Assembly (NCBI GenBank): GCA_018389105.1
Contig: JACATO010000052.1
Coordinates: 2,046,001 to 2,110,000, forward strand
Direction of reading: 5' to 3'
Source: Nautilus pompilius
Lineage: Eukaryota; Mollusca; Cephalopoda; Nautilida; Nautilidae
DNA: 64,000 bases
The notes under the pieces were generated by a model, which ran no database searches, was not told where the DNA came from, and worked only from the letters and a program-made list of their open reading frames with translations. The position numbers and the translations under genes are program-made. Positions 1 to 11,780 of this stretch are shown here, piece by piece (within the stretch, counting starts at the first letter, position 1; each line of letters starts with the position of its first letter).

Positions 1-3000
1 CTGGTAATGCTATTTTGGTAAAAAAAAAAAAAAAAAAAACTTAGCATACGTAACTCTATACAGTCTTTAAAAAATTAATTTCAATTTTTCTAGTAGTTAT
101 TTCAAGATGGGAGTCACTCTACTGACTAAAATTTAATTGATTCCCTTTTCAAAGATTTTTTAAATACATATACATATATAAAACAAAATATTAAAATTCA
201 TTTATTTTGAAATTAAAATAATTAAAATTAAACGAGGTCCTCGCTTTCTTGAAGAAAATAGCTTCATGTTTTCCACTGAAATTTTTATGTATAATTACTG
301 TAGATTTTAAACCCACAAAACAAGAACATGATGCTAGCATGAAGAACACAAAACAACCTTTCCACAAATTCTATTTACCTCCAGATTCCAACTTGACACC
401 TTGCTAAAGGGAGCCAACTGGCTCACCAGGAAATTCCAATAATATAGTCTACTGTAGATTAATCGTGCCAGTAAAAAAAAAAAAAAAAAAACATCCAGTA
501 GTGGTCTCCCTTACATCAGTACAAAAACAAAACATTGTTAAAAGAAAACGTTTGTGTAGAATGATCAGTATAACAATTCGTGATTTGTCTATCTAGTCTT
601 TACACAGCTGTAAAATTAATAAGAGGAAAATATATATAAATACTAATTTTTTTTTCCAGTTCTCTATGGTTGGTAAAAATTTTCAACATTGGAAATTAAT
701 CATTTAAATAGACAAAAAGAAAATAACTAATACGGTAAAATTTATTGAAAACAATGCATTGGGGGAAAAAAAGGTGCTATGTACAAAGTAAAAAACTAAA
801 CATTACAGAAAAATGTGTCACTATACTAGTGATTAATATAGCAATAACCTAGAGAATATTAGACTTAAACATTTCAGTACAAGTTTATATTAAGTATGCT
901 GTTTTTCTTGTGATTATTTCCCCTTCTTGCCGCTTAAGTGTACAAAGAAACATGGACTCTACCAGCAGTGCATACATAGCAACTCTCTACCACAGTAACC
1001 AGCCAGGCGTGTATGACTGGAGCTTCTCTGCTTAGAGATGGGCCAACCAACACAGACAAGATGGCAGAGCAAAATGAGAAAAACAATACAAGACATGCTG
1101 CCAAAGATGACCATTGTTTACATTTTAAAACTCTCTACTCCTCTACCTTCCTGATAGGCACCAAATCTGGCCATCCCAGTCATCATAACAATGAGCAAAT
1201 ACTGCTTGCCATGCCTGTATTAACTCCGTCCAGCTGTCCAAGTGGTTAACAGCAGCAAGAATTCAGAAATTTTATTAAGAACTTAAAATGAAATTTTTTG
1301 AAAGTAAAACATTTAACACCTGTACAAGATATTTTTAAAAAAGACTAGTTCTAAAATGGTGATGGCCTAGATTCTCAAATTTCCAAAGATAAAAGGAAAT
1401 AACTATGCTTCCAGAGAGTTTAAGGTACATACAAACATGGAATAATCACCTGACATTAACCATACCCGTAAAAAAAAAAAAAATCTCTCTCTCTCTCTCT
1501 GCAGCACCAACACATCTGAATATATCTGTTTGCCACATTTGATATTTAGCTAGGCTCTTGGCAAAACTTGGAAGACACAAGTTGGAAAAAAATATTGGTT
1601 GACCTCACAGAACAATCCAATCAGAAATCTTCTAGGAGGAGGACCCAAAAAAACAAAATGTTGTGTGTGAAGGAAAGGAGAAAGAAGCCACCATTTATAC
1701 CCATTTCTCATCATAGACTTGATAAGCACAGCATAAAAATTGACAGTGAAAGACCACTAAAACATCTCTCTACCTACTTTCATCTGCAGCATTTTTTTTT
1801 AATTAAAAGAAACTTATTCACAAGATCTTAGCCACCTGTTGTTGTTTTTAATATGATCCACCTTTTAGCAAAACAAAATGAATAGATATGGAGAAAACAA
1901 TAGCAAGATTTTGCACAAGGAAGTGACAAATGTGGACAAAGTTCTTTAATAATTGTAATGACTATTGTTTAATCTAAACTTTAGATAACAAATGAGAACA
2001 GAAAATAATCAACATGTGTATTTTAAATGAGAAATATGGATCAACCATTGGCATCTGAGGCCAACTCTGTGTTGATGCATAACAAACTGCTGCTGTAATT
2101 CATTTTGCCAAACAAGTGAAAAACCAAGAAGAGCAGCTATCACTTTATGCTCCCACAAAAAACATCATGTAATTGTAATATCAGGAAAATTAACAAAATC
2201 ACTTTATTTACATAAGGCATGGAAGAAATACCTTTGCTAATTTTTCACTGCATAAAACATTTAGTAGTTTTAATATCGTATCTTTGGCATTTGCTTGTGA
2301 AAACAACAATAAATACCAAACAAAATGGATGTGCAGATCAGAAACCTTATGCCACTTAAGAAATTGCTGAGGTTGCTTTTCTTTAAAAAAAATTATTGTT
2401 GAATGAACTTTAAGTATATTTTAAGATCAACTTCACAATCTCTGCACTACCCTGTCATTTCAGCTAAAGAGAACCAAGACACTGCACGTATACCCACAGA
2501 TGGCACAAGCAAAGCAAGATTTCACTGTCATTTAATTGCTGGATCCAAGACATCATGTACAGCCATCAGGTAAGATCACAGAAAGTGGATAGCAAGATAG
2601 ACACTTGTCAGTTACCTGGAAAATAATGTCTGTCACTTCAAGAACTACAGTGCAAAATGACACAACTAATCTTTCTTCATTAATCATTATTCTCTACTTA
2701 ATCAAGGTGAGAACATCAAGCATAAGTATGTTTTTAAACTTGAAGTAATCAACATTTTCTTCAGAATGAAGTCCTCTTTTAAAAAAACATTTTTTTGATG
2801 AAAACAACCAGCAACAATTTACAGGGTTTGTAAAAAAATTTTAAAATTTTAAATGCGATAAACATGATTTTCTTTACAAAAAAAGAAAGAAAGAAATATT
2901 GATGTCTCATATCCAAAGCTATAAGGTTTAGTGAATATTTCCAAAACATACAATCAAGGCACAAAACTAATACTGGATGCAGTGTTAAAAAGCAAGTGAT

Positions 3001-4290
3001 TCATTATTAAATTTTAGCAATGTTTGGCTACAGTGGGCTGAGGTTCCTGATATTGCACTGCCCCACCCTTGTCACTAACTGAGGGGGACCTGCTTTTATC
3101 TTGATTTATACCATATGGTAGCAGTAGAAAGCTTTTACCAGTCAGCCTTATGGTTAGTGCTAAAAGGCAACCAGAGTGAAGAATTTTCAGAAAACTGCCA
3201 AACACAACAAATACCCAACAGTTTTAAAAAGAATTTCATTAATACAATAAATACATATGCTATTTTTTTGGTTTTTTATAAGATTTTCTGAGTTCTTATT
3301 TTTTATTTTTTTTTAAATAAAAAATTTAATTGTCAGACACTAAATCTTCCCGAATATTTCAGTTTAAAAACAGTTTAAATTTTAAGGAATTGCTCCCAGC
3401 CATTCTAACAACAAAAAAAATCTAATTTCTAAATAGATGAAACTTCAAAGGATATAGTTACTTTTTGTATAATAAGAATAAGGTAGAAGGACCAGCTGTG
3501 ACAGTTCCTCTTTATTAACCTGGTAAAGTTAGTTTGTTTATCTTCTTGAAGAATAATATGGAAAGCTTCATATCTGCTCACAATTTCATTTTAGATGCTA
3601 TCTAGTCAGCTCATTATTCAACGTTCTAAAGAAAATTATATATATATATATACATTTAATTATTGTAACTTTTTCTAAATATCTAAATAAATTAAATACT
3701 ATTTTTCATTAAGAATTTTTACATTACTTGTTAATTTATTTAAAAGAGAAAGAAAGAAACAAACATCCAGACTGGTACAAAAAGGCAGGCTAAAATTAAA
3801 TTGAGGTCATAAGAAGAAAATTTTTTTTGTTTTTTTTTAATTTTAAAACAACCTGAGAATAATATCAATGTTTAAAAAACAAAAATAAATAAGTTTAATT
3901 TGTCTGATTTATAAGCAGTCAATGCTTTTCTGGCCCAGCTGATATAAAGGAAAATGTTTGACTATGCCAACAAAACATCAACTGCTTCAACGCTTTAAAA
4001 AATACCAAAGATACATTAACATCTTTAAAAATTAAAAAAAAAATTATCACAAATTATTTTAAATTGTTTTTTTTTCTTTAAACTCTGTATAAATTTATTT
4101 ACAAGACAGTTAAACTCGTTATGGTAAACTGCCGATCAAAGACATCTTTGTGGAAAAGAAAGGAAGAATGTGTGTGTGTGTGTGTGTGTGTGTGTTAGAG
4201 AGAGGGGTGGACAAAAACTATTACAATTTTGCTGAGCCAAATGACGCTAACAAATCAAATAAGAGACCTTTGAAGTAGCCGTCTGCCTGT

Positions 4291-4337
<47 letters not shown>

Positions 4338-4576
4338 GTGTGTGTGTGTGTGTGAGAGTGAGTGAGTGAGAATGACGTCAGTACACACCACACATAGATT
4401 GATCTAGAGATCTGTCTTTATCTTTTGGCAGTGTTATATTGTAAAAACAAAGCTAAATTGAAGCACAAGTTAAAAAGTAAGATTCTGGGTAAACAGTAGA
4501 TTTTCAAACAATGAAGGTACCAGTATAATAGGAGTACAAGTTGCAGCTTGTAGAATAAAAGAATAAAATCACACAC
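1..4576 (-). other. Dystrophin intron (partial), downstream of the 173-bp exon
   Basis: This stretch follows the splice donor of the exon at 4577-4749 on the minus strand and reaches the window edge. No ORF in it resembles the next dystrophin rod segment, so the following exon lies outside the window. It is AT-rich with many A and T runs. It holds a short CT repeat near 1486-1501 and two TG tracts at 4169-4195 and 4293-4354. The part at 900-1260 has fewer homopolymers and a 78-codon plus-strand ORF with no recognisable protein features. I cannot exclude that part of the stretch serves as the 3' end of a transcript that reads through the donor, but I see no positive evidence for this. Confidence 0.6.
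4169..4370. repeat. Two TG/CA microsatellites and a GAGT tract
   Basis: A TG tract of about 13 units lies at 4169-4195. A second, about 31 units with one C interruption, lies at 4293-4354 and runs into a few GAGT units to about 4370. On the dystrophin-sense (minus) strand these are CA repeats about 200-400 nt downstream of a splice donor. CA repeats near donors are known binding sites for hnRNP L; a role here is inference. Confidence 0.95.
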
Positions 4577-4749
4577 CTATAACGCTTCTTATAAGCTTCG
4601 TTGAGCACTTCCCATTCTTGCTGTAACTGTTCCATTGGAGAACGAACTTGGGCAGTCTCCTCACCAGTTGTTTGGTTGAGAACGTCCTCATTCTGTGATT
4701 CCAGGGCTTGCACAGAGTGGTGTGTAGCATCTAAAGCATCTTTCACAAC
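4577..4749 (-). CDS. DMD: Dystrophin coding exon, spectrin-like repeat R17 (equivalent of human DMD exon 43)
   Basis: This is one internal exon of dystrophin, the actin-to-dystroglycan linker under the plasma membrane. It encodes 57 codons plus two bases, starting VVKDALDATHHSVQALES and ending near EAYKKRYR. The pattern aligns without gaps to the human rod segment starting NIKDSLQQSSGRIDIIHS and ending near VNKMYKDRQG, including the conserved tryptophan heptad (QEWEVLNEAYK against FQWEKVNKMYK). The acceptor is TTTACTTTCAG before GTTGTG (phase 0) and the donor is TTATAG before GTGTGT (phase 2). From memory, human exon 43 is also 173 bp with the same phases. Without splicing, the frame would stop at 4504 after about 20 non-homologous residues. 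The preceding exon at 11376-11780 joins in frame and continues the same repeat. Confidence 0.93.
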
Positions 4750-7694
4750 CTGAAAGTAAACAAACGTGCAAAAAGTATAAAATACTGCTAATAGCATGAA
4801 TTCTTTCGTGTCAAAAATAGGGTGCTCCTTTATTAACTGTCCTTGTTCTAAAGCAACAAGACTAACAGAAAACTAAGAAAATGTTGTTTTACGTATAGAT
4901 ATTTTGTTTTTCTTTCTCTTTAGTGAATAACTAAATCAATGCATAAGACATCAAAAGCTTTACACCATAAATACATGCAGGATGCATATTTTAAGATATC
5001 TAAACATATTTTACATTTAGTATTTGTAAATTCAACTAATGCTCTTTAATAAAATGTTGGACTAAACTGACTTGATTTTTGTTCTCTCTTTTTTTTTGCC
5101 TCCAGCAAAATCTGCTGAGAATTATTCATAACAAGTGCGTAAGTCTGCAAGCATCACTTTGTACTATAAAGTATTGAAATACCAGGTCAGAATATTTGTA
5201 AAAATCTTGGCTAGATTTTTGAGAAAAAAAACTAAAATTCACCAGTGAAAAATATCCAATAAATACCTTCCTCATTCATTGTTTTCCTTTAATGGCTAAA
5301 GAATTCCAATTTTCATGTCGTTGCAAGGAGTACAGTTTCTAGGTTCTGATTATGCATTTAAAAAAAAAAAAAAATTTGTTTTTCCCCCAGACTAATGAAG
5401 ACCTACTATAACAAGTCGACCATTAGCCATTTACTTCAATCCACAAAAAAAAAAAAAAACTGGCAACAGTTGGTAATTACATATAGCCTATTTTAAAAGA
5501 AATCCCATTTTCGAAATGCAAGGTAAATTTTTATTGTTTGCTTGTTTGTAAGAAGTGGGGTTTCTATATAGCAAAGCACAGTGCCAAAAATCCTACATAC
5601 TGCTAAACCAGGAATTGTAAACAGATGGCATTTTATTTGGTGGGTACAATGAAAATATTTGTCTTTCTGAATGATGAATGAATGTGTCAGAAACTAAAAT
5701 TAGGATCCTTTTCAACAGTCTCATCAGCTGGCACTCAAACAACCCTGCCTGTGGGAATGTTTATTGCTTTCTTAAATTTCACCCCATTCAAATGGTCATA
5801 TACATAGGAACATCCATGAACTTCTTGAATTCTTGGTACTTTTGTCTGATATATTACTGAGCTACTTTACTAATAACAAAATATTTTAAATGGGTTTCAT
5901 CTTAATACCACTTCAATAAATAGCAAAATCAATGATAATATAATAATATTAAAGTTATACTGCAGCCAGTACAGTCTAACAAAAGCATACAAGTTTCTTG
6001 ATCACTGCAGTGCCATGTAATAATGAGACTAACAATTCATATTCCATGCAAGATATCACATATTAACATGTACATCAAGAAAATCACTATTCTCCTTAAA
6101 TTGCCACAATGAACATTTTACTGTATTTAAATTATTTGTAACACTTCTTGCTTTTATGAATTTTTTTAAAAATATCATGTGACCACAACTGACCATCCAG
6201 CTTGATGAAGAACATGTTCAGTTGTGTCCACTGTTGCTGATGGAAAACTTTTAGTCATTAAATTAAAGTCCTCACACCAGATTTTGTGTATTTCTTTTAG
6301 TGCTACAACAGCTATAAAAACCACATATGCACTTCATCCCAGTGCTAAACAGATATTTGCTCCTGCTGCATAAACATGAAAGAATTTATTGGGCATTGTC
6401 TTTCTGGAAAATGACATTTCCACCTTGTTAAGGATAGAAAAGGTACTATGCCCAGCCAGGGAATCTGCCATGTAGCACTGGTTTGTGACATTGCTGTCCT
6501 AACTACTTAGTCTATTCACATACCACCCCACTGTACTGCTAGCACTGCCCAAGTAAACTAACATAGTCATGGACATTTTATAAAGCATCTACAAGGTTGT
6601 TGCCATACTTTTGTTCATGGTTTACATTAAACTAATCTTCCTTGCCACAAATATTTATGGCTATACCTCAAATAGTAGTAATGTTAGAGTTCTCGGATAT
6701 CCCTTTGTTTCTCTCCCCTCTGGATCAATCGATCACAAAGCCAGTTATGCAAATAACACGAGTTTGATATGGGTAAGTGGCTGGTAGACTGTTGTTAACC
6801 AATAGAAAAATGTGTCATCTGCTGATGGTCCAGCATCTACATGCTCCTCGAGACATGTGACTGCTCAATCCTTCTGGTTGGTTCTTTTGGTCTCTGACTT
6901 TGGTTTAAACATATCATGTAATTTAAAAACCAAGAAAGGCTGGTCCAGTGCGATTACCTCTTTTCAATAAAACTATTTCTTTGCATGCATGCATACATAC
7001 ATTATATTTTAAATCCTTAAGTCTAGCAAAAGCCATTTAATTCTAGATTCAAAGCAGTGATCATTGAGTGAAAAACCAATACCTGCTCTACTCAAATTCA
7101 GAATAAATGCTCCACTGCTGTATCTGTAACTGCTAAATGATCTGTCAAAATTAACAGTATTCATTGTACAAGTATGCAAATTATAAAAGTAACTTTATTC
7201 TATCTACCAGATGTGATAATATTTCAGTATTCGCAATTGTACACAGGTATTTCATAATAATAATAATTTGTATTTCCTACAATATCCAATGCACCAGGAA
7301 ATTCCCAATGAAATATATATTTATAATAGAAAAATAAAAAAATATTTTTAAGACACAAAGTCCAAAATGGTGGTTTTGTATTCATACTTAAAATTTAACA
7401 GGAGTTTCATACATGAATTTGTTAACACTATTCATAAAATATGAATTTGGATGTTATTATGTATTAGTATTGTTGTAGTGTGATTAAAACAATATAGGGA
7501 TATTGTGATATAAATTGTATTAATTTATTGAGGATAAAACATTTGCACACAACTCAAAATTAACCATAAAGTTTGACATATAGAGTTCATTTTGAGCAAT
7601 AACTGGGCACTGATTGATGCATCCTGTCATGCCACATATAATGATAACAGACAGTCACTATCTACCTCAAAAGTCACAGGCCTTTAGTAGGATG

Positions 7695-8044
7695 TAGGGA
7701 TGTTCATGGCTTGCACTACAGCATTTCACCTGTAGCTCATACTGTTCACCAGACCACTGACAGTGTAGTCATGTGACAATGCATTTCACTTTTTTGTCAA
7801 GATTTGAGAGTTTCAGAATGGTCCCAGGAGGACATGGTATTTGTCCAATGCACCTAACTTATCCATATGTTTTTTGGATATTTTCCTCTTGAAAATTATT
7901 GGCAACTTTTCTTCCATGGTAGATATTTAAATTATTGCCCCTGAAGGTGATTTAATTACCATGACTGCATACTCAAGGTAGAACAAAAGGTGGCATGAGC
8001 TTATCCTGGTAGCACTGACCTGTAACTGTTCCATCAGACAGAAT
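7695..8044 (-). pseudogene. Decayed Tc1-like DNA transposase fragment
   Basis: Read on the minus strand, three pieces in the expected order resemble Tc1-type DDE transposases. At 8044-7976 is ILSDGTVTGQCYQDKLMPPF, matching the family's segment of type NGxLTGQRYxDxILxPxV. At 7919-7862 is HGRKVANNFQEENIQ, matching the region after the second catalytic Asp (NARPHRARxVNDFLEEENIQ type). At 7752-7699 is LVNSMSYR, a stop, then NAVVQAMN, matching the C-terminal SMRRRCQAVIxAxG motif. Frameshifts and stops separate the pieces and no intact catalytic triad remains. No terminal inverted repeats were recognised. It is an inactive relic inside the dystrophin intron. Motif comparison is from memory of the family. 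Confidence 0.6.
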
Positions 8045-8384
8045 CAATTCACTTTTAATGGACAAGTAAAACACACAAAATGAAGACTGAATTTATTCGC
8101 ATCAGAAAAGGAAACCTGGCTTCAGTCTGCCAAGGTCCAGAGCAGATGAGTCCTAGCCCCTCATTCCAGAAGATGTATTTGAAGTCTATCAGATAAAAAA
8201 AACCTTCAAATACCAATTAATTATCAAATAATAAAAAGTTCTAACAAATATAAATCACATCACATTAAAATACAATACAGTCATCTTGAGTGTGTTTGTT
8301 TTTTTTATTTATGCATAACAATTTTTAAGCTGAAATTCAGCAATGTATTTTCTTTTCTTCTGACAGAATATCTCTCTTTTATGA

Positions 8385-8655
8385 TTTTGAATCTGAATGG
8401 TGGCATCTTTGAGTTCAAAGGTTGTCAATCATATTGCCATGATTATCCTCAGACACTAAGTAGGTGTGGCAGACTCCTACAGTGGTTCCTACTACAAGTT
8501 TTCAATTTTAAAGATGGGAAGAAAATGAAAGTGTTCAGAAGAAACAATGGAAGAAAAGAGAAAGAAAAACCATGGACCCAACCAGGATTCAAACTCAATC
8601 CTCTCCAACCTTAAAAATCCAGTAGTCTAACCACCAAATTACCATACCACCACAA
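8385..8655 (-). mobile_element. tRNA-derived SINE-like element
   Basis: On the minus strand the 5' end folds like a tRNA. It has an acceptor-like GGTATGG, then an A-box-like TGGTGGTTAGACTACTGG (8636-8619), then a B-box-like GAGTTTGAATCC (8596-8585). The A-to-B spacing of about 30-40 nt is normal for RNA polymerase III internal promoters. The anticodon arm is degraded and about 190 nt of unrelated sequence follows, which is the arrangement of a tRNA-derived SINE and not of a tRNA gene. The 3' boundary and target-site duplications are not resolved. The 77-codon plus-strand ORF across it is a chance frame. Confidence 0.6.
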
Positions 8656-11375
8656 AAATAACTAACTGGAAAACTAAATTTTATATTATTTTTAAATGGC
8701 TATTTTTTTCAAAATGCCCCTTTTTTCCTCTGCTTCTCTTTCATTAAACTAATAAAAATATGATGAATAGAGAAAGGTTAGCAAAACTGAAAAGTGTCAT
8801 ACTGTACATCAGTCTGTGAGTGTATACAATGTGAATAAGTATGAGCAGTCTGTATCAGAATTTGTTTTTATTAAATGAATTTCAAAATATCTAATGAGCC
8901 ATCTCTAACCAAATACTAAACACGCATGTAATATGTCTTTGTTTTACTGTAAACAAATGGGCTGGAAATATCAAATGTCTGTTTCTGTCTTGCTGATTCT
9001 TACTTGAAAGCTTATCCCAACAAAGACAGATGTTCAGCTATAATGTCAAAGACCAAGACATTACAATGAAAGTAGGGTAATCCATACACTTGGAATGAAG
9101 TTCAGATAAGAAAGCAAACAGCAGCAGCTGAGGGAAATAGCCATTTATATATACCTGACTGCATCAAAACAAGAATACAGCCATTTAAACACCTGTTCAC
9201 AATAAGAACAGTTAAAAAAGAAAAAATCAGGCAGTGAAGTCATGCGAACACTGACACATTTATAGTTCTACCTAGAAATGCTTCCACCAACATTAACAGA
9301 GCAAATCACTTGAAAACTTCAGCTATCTATTATTTTCACTAACTAGAACCATGATGGTTATTTACATCAGCTGCCTGCGTTAATATATACTGAACTAATT
9401 AGAAGACCAACTTTATGTTAAAATATTCCCTTTACTATTTATACTTCTCGATCAAAAACATGAATCACAAATACAATGTATTGCACATATACAATAATCA
9501 AACCTGTACACAGTAATGCAGGTACCATGATTATGCTACATTAATTTGAGGACAGCAGCCAACCTTTTAATTCCATTAGTCATGCTCAAATTCCTTAAGA
9601 GAGTCTGACTGATCAACATTGAATATTGATTTGTGTTCTTGTTTCTGTCAGCCAAGTAATCTTCAGGGCCTCCTAAAAATGACCCAATATCTTGCAGCCC
9701 TAGCATGGGATGCCCAGTTGTTGGAAGCAGCTCATTTAAACCAACAAATAATTTACAGTCATTAATACCTTTTAAACATTTCCTAAGGAACTGCTTAGCA
9801 TTTTAGAAGAAGTATTTATCACATAAACCTAATGCGATAAATATAGAGGAAATGTTGCCTCAATGTTTTAGAATGTTTTTTGTCATGTTGAACAGGTAAT
9901 CCTGTGAATACAACTTTGAATGTAAAACAGATTGGAGCAACTGATATGAATCTTTGACAAAGTTATGTTAATTTCAACAACAGTTTTACCAAGACCAATA
10001 GGAAAAGTTATGTTGCGATATGACCCTTTTTTCTTTTCCAAGAAGCTAACAGAAAACCATCTTCAGTATGTAATTAGATCTCTTCCCCCATTCCTAGTCA
10101 CAAAGCACATACTCCAAGGTTAAAAAATAAACCAACATTTACTAGCATTCCTTTACCATTTCATAATCACTAACAAACTACTTTAAATTTACCCAATAAT
10201 CATGTTTAACAAACTGAATTCAAAATGTGCTCTTTTTTTTTTAAATTAGTCAGCAATATAATGCCAACGATTATGGAAACTTCAGAAAATGTTCAACAAA
10301 GGCTAAATATTATGGAAAACAAATGTTCAAAAAATGCATTAGACACTTTGATTCTGACCTGGATATCAGTACTCCTGTGCCTAACAAGTTCCAAATGAGC
10401 TTTCTGATGAAACATTCCTACTCTGGTGTGTGTGTGTGTGACATGATGAATATTTATGGTGACTTTTACCAAATCTATCAAATGCCACCCAATACATAAC
10501 CAGGTAAGAATGTTTTCCTTGGTACTCCTCTCCAAATCTTGATTACACACAGGTGCCATAGTGTTTGTTTGTGGTGATCTATGGATATATATCCACCAAG
10601 CTTACAGTCAAGACTAGAAGCAGGAGGAGGAAGAGGGTACCCACTTTTAATGCTCCCACAAAACTTATCTGTTTATAACACTATACCTGCATCTTGTACT
10701 CATGTGAGCAAACACAGAAATTCCAAATCAATAGTCAGTCTGCATTCCCTATCTGTGTATCCAATGTCAGTGGGCTAGAAGGGCCAACAAGTTATACAGG
10801 GGTATTAGAGGATCAAAAAAAAAAAAAAAAAAGACTAATTACAAACCAGAAAATAAAATACCTACAGGGCATTGTTTGGAATCAAAGTACATTTTCCATG
10901 AAAAGCAAATAACTTTTAAATCCTGTACCACAAACTTTTAATTGCAGATAAGTGTCACTCACTCACTGCATGTGTGCATGTGACATTTCAGAGGTTGCGA
11001 AGAGAAAAACATAGTTTTGCCTAGAATAATGGGCCCACCTGTTTATTCACAGTGACAATTTAAGAAAAAAGGGAATATCTGCTGCTCCTCTAACATGTTT
11101 TTTTTGTCAAACAAATTTCAGTTTAATTTGTTGCTTAAACAATCGAGTATATACTGCAATTGTCCTAAATATTTGCTTTTACATGACAGAATGAAGAGAA
11201 AAAAATCTATGAGCAAAACCATCTATACCTTTTCTTAAATGACAGCATTTAAGACTAGATTTACATGACATTTACTTCATATGCCACAAATATTATATTT
11301 GATTCTTTGTATTGATCATTAAAGAACAAGTGACTTTTTTACTATTACATGAAAAGGATGAAAACACTGACTAAC

Positions 11376-11780
11376 CTTTAATTTGTCTTCTTGCTTTGAG
11401 AAATCTTCGAAATCCCTTCCTGTTAATTCAGGAGACTGCAACTGTGCTCTAATATCAGACACACTTGTCAGAACCCGTTTTACCTCCTGAATAAACTGGG
11501 AAGGTGTCTTGGCACCGCTGGTAGTTTTGCAAACACTGCTTGCTACTACAGTAAGAGTTGTCTTAGTGACTTGGTTATCTGGAGTCAGTTTGTCACCTGC
11601 AACTTCAACAACAGGGTGGCGATAGCGGAGACTTTGAGATCGGATATCCAGCCAACGTTTATTTAGTTTCACAAGTTCAGGATCAACAAGTTCCAGTGCA
11701 TCCTTCTCTTTCAGATCTTCTCCACTTTTGTTTAAGATATCCACATCACGCTGTCGGCGTTTTAGTTCTTCTTCAACAGC
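11376..11780 (-). CDS. DMD: Dystrophin coding exon, spectrin-like repeats about R15/16 to R17 (equivalent of human DMD exons 41+42)
   Basis: A 135-codon internal exon, phase 0 at both ends. It starts AVEEELKRRQRDVDILNKSG, carries LVKLNKRWLDIRSQSLRYRH, then a Thr/Ser-rich linker (TKTTLTVVASSVCKTT), and ends TGRDFEDFSKQEDKLK. It aligns to human dystrophin EIDRELQKKKEELNAV through QLSKRWREIESKFAQFRR to CAKDFEDLFKQEESLK, which is the segment just before the human homologue of the other visible exon. The acceptor is ATTGTTTTTCAG before GCTGTT; the donor is AAATTAAAG before GTTAGT. As I recall, the human segment is split over exons of 183 and 195 bp (126 codons), so here one larger exon covers both with nine extra codons, mostly in the linker. 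The acidic-aromatic DFED..KQE..LK stretch belongs to the helix that in vertebrates takes part in binding neuronal nitric oxide synthase. Confidence 0.95.

Larger units (their letters stand above)
4750..11375 (-). other. Dystrophin intron between the two visible exons (6,626 bp)
   Basis: It is bounded by the donor AAATTAAAG before GTTAG at 11375 and the acceptor ending CAG at 4750, both phase 0. It contains a decayed Tc1-like transposase at about 7695-8044 and a tRNA-derived SINE-like element at about 8385-8655. A segment at about 6180-6900 is less AT-rich than its surroundings and looks like an old repeat, but I recognise no protein in it in either strand. The remainder is AT-rich intron with A/T runs and nothing else I can support. 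Confidence 0.85.

Noticed and set aside
1013-1249. 78-codon plus-strand frame
   Set aside because: No motif, no splice signals in suitable places, no homologue recognised.
4504-4576. Read-through extension of the dystrophin exon
   Set aside because: Residues beyond the donor do not match dystrophin and the donor is good; kept only as a theoretical truncated form.
6180-6900. Possible coding or transposon segment of less AT-rich composition
   Set aside because: Both strands translated without any recognisable motif; left as unidentified.
8570-8655. tRNA gene on the minus strand
   Set aside because: A-box and B-box regions are present but the acceptor stem does not pair and the anticodon arm is broken; better explained as a SINE head.
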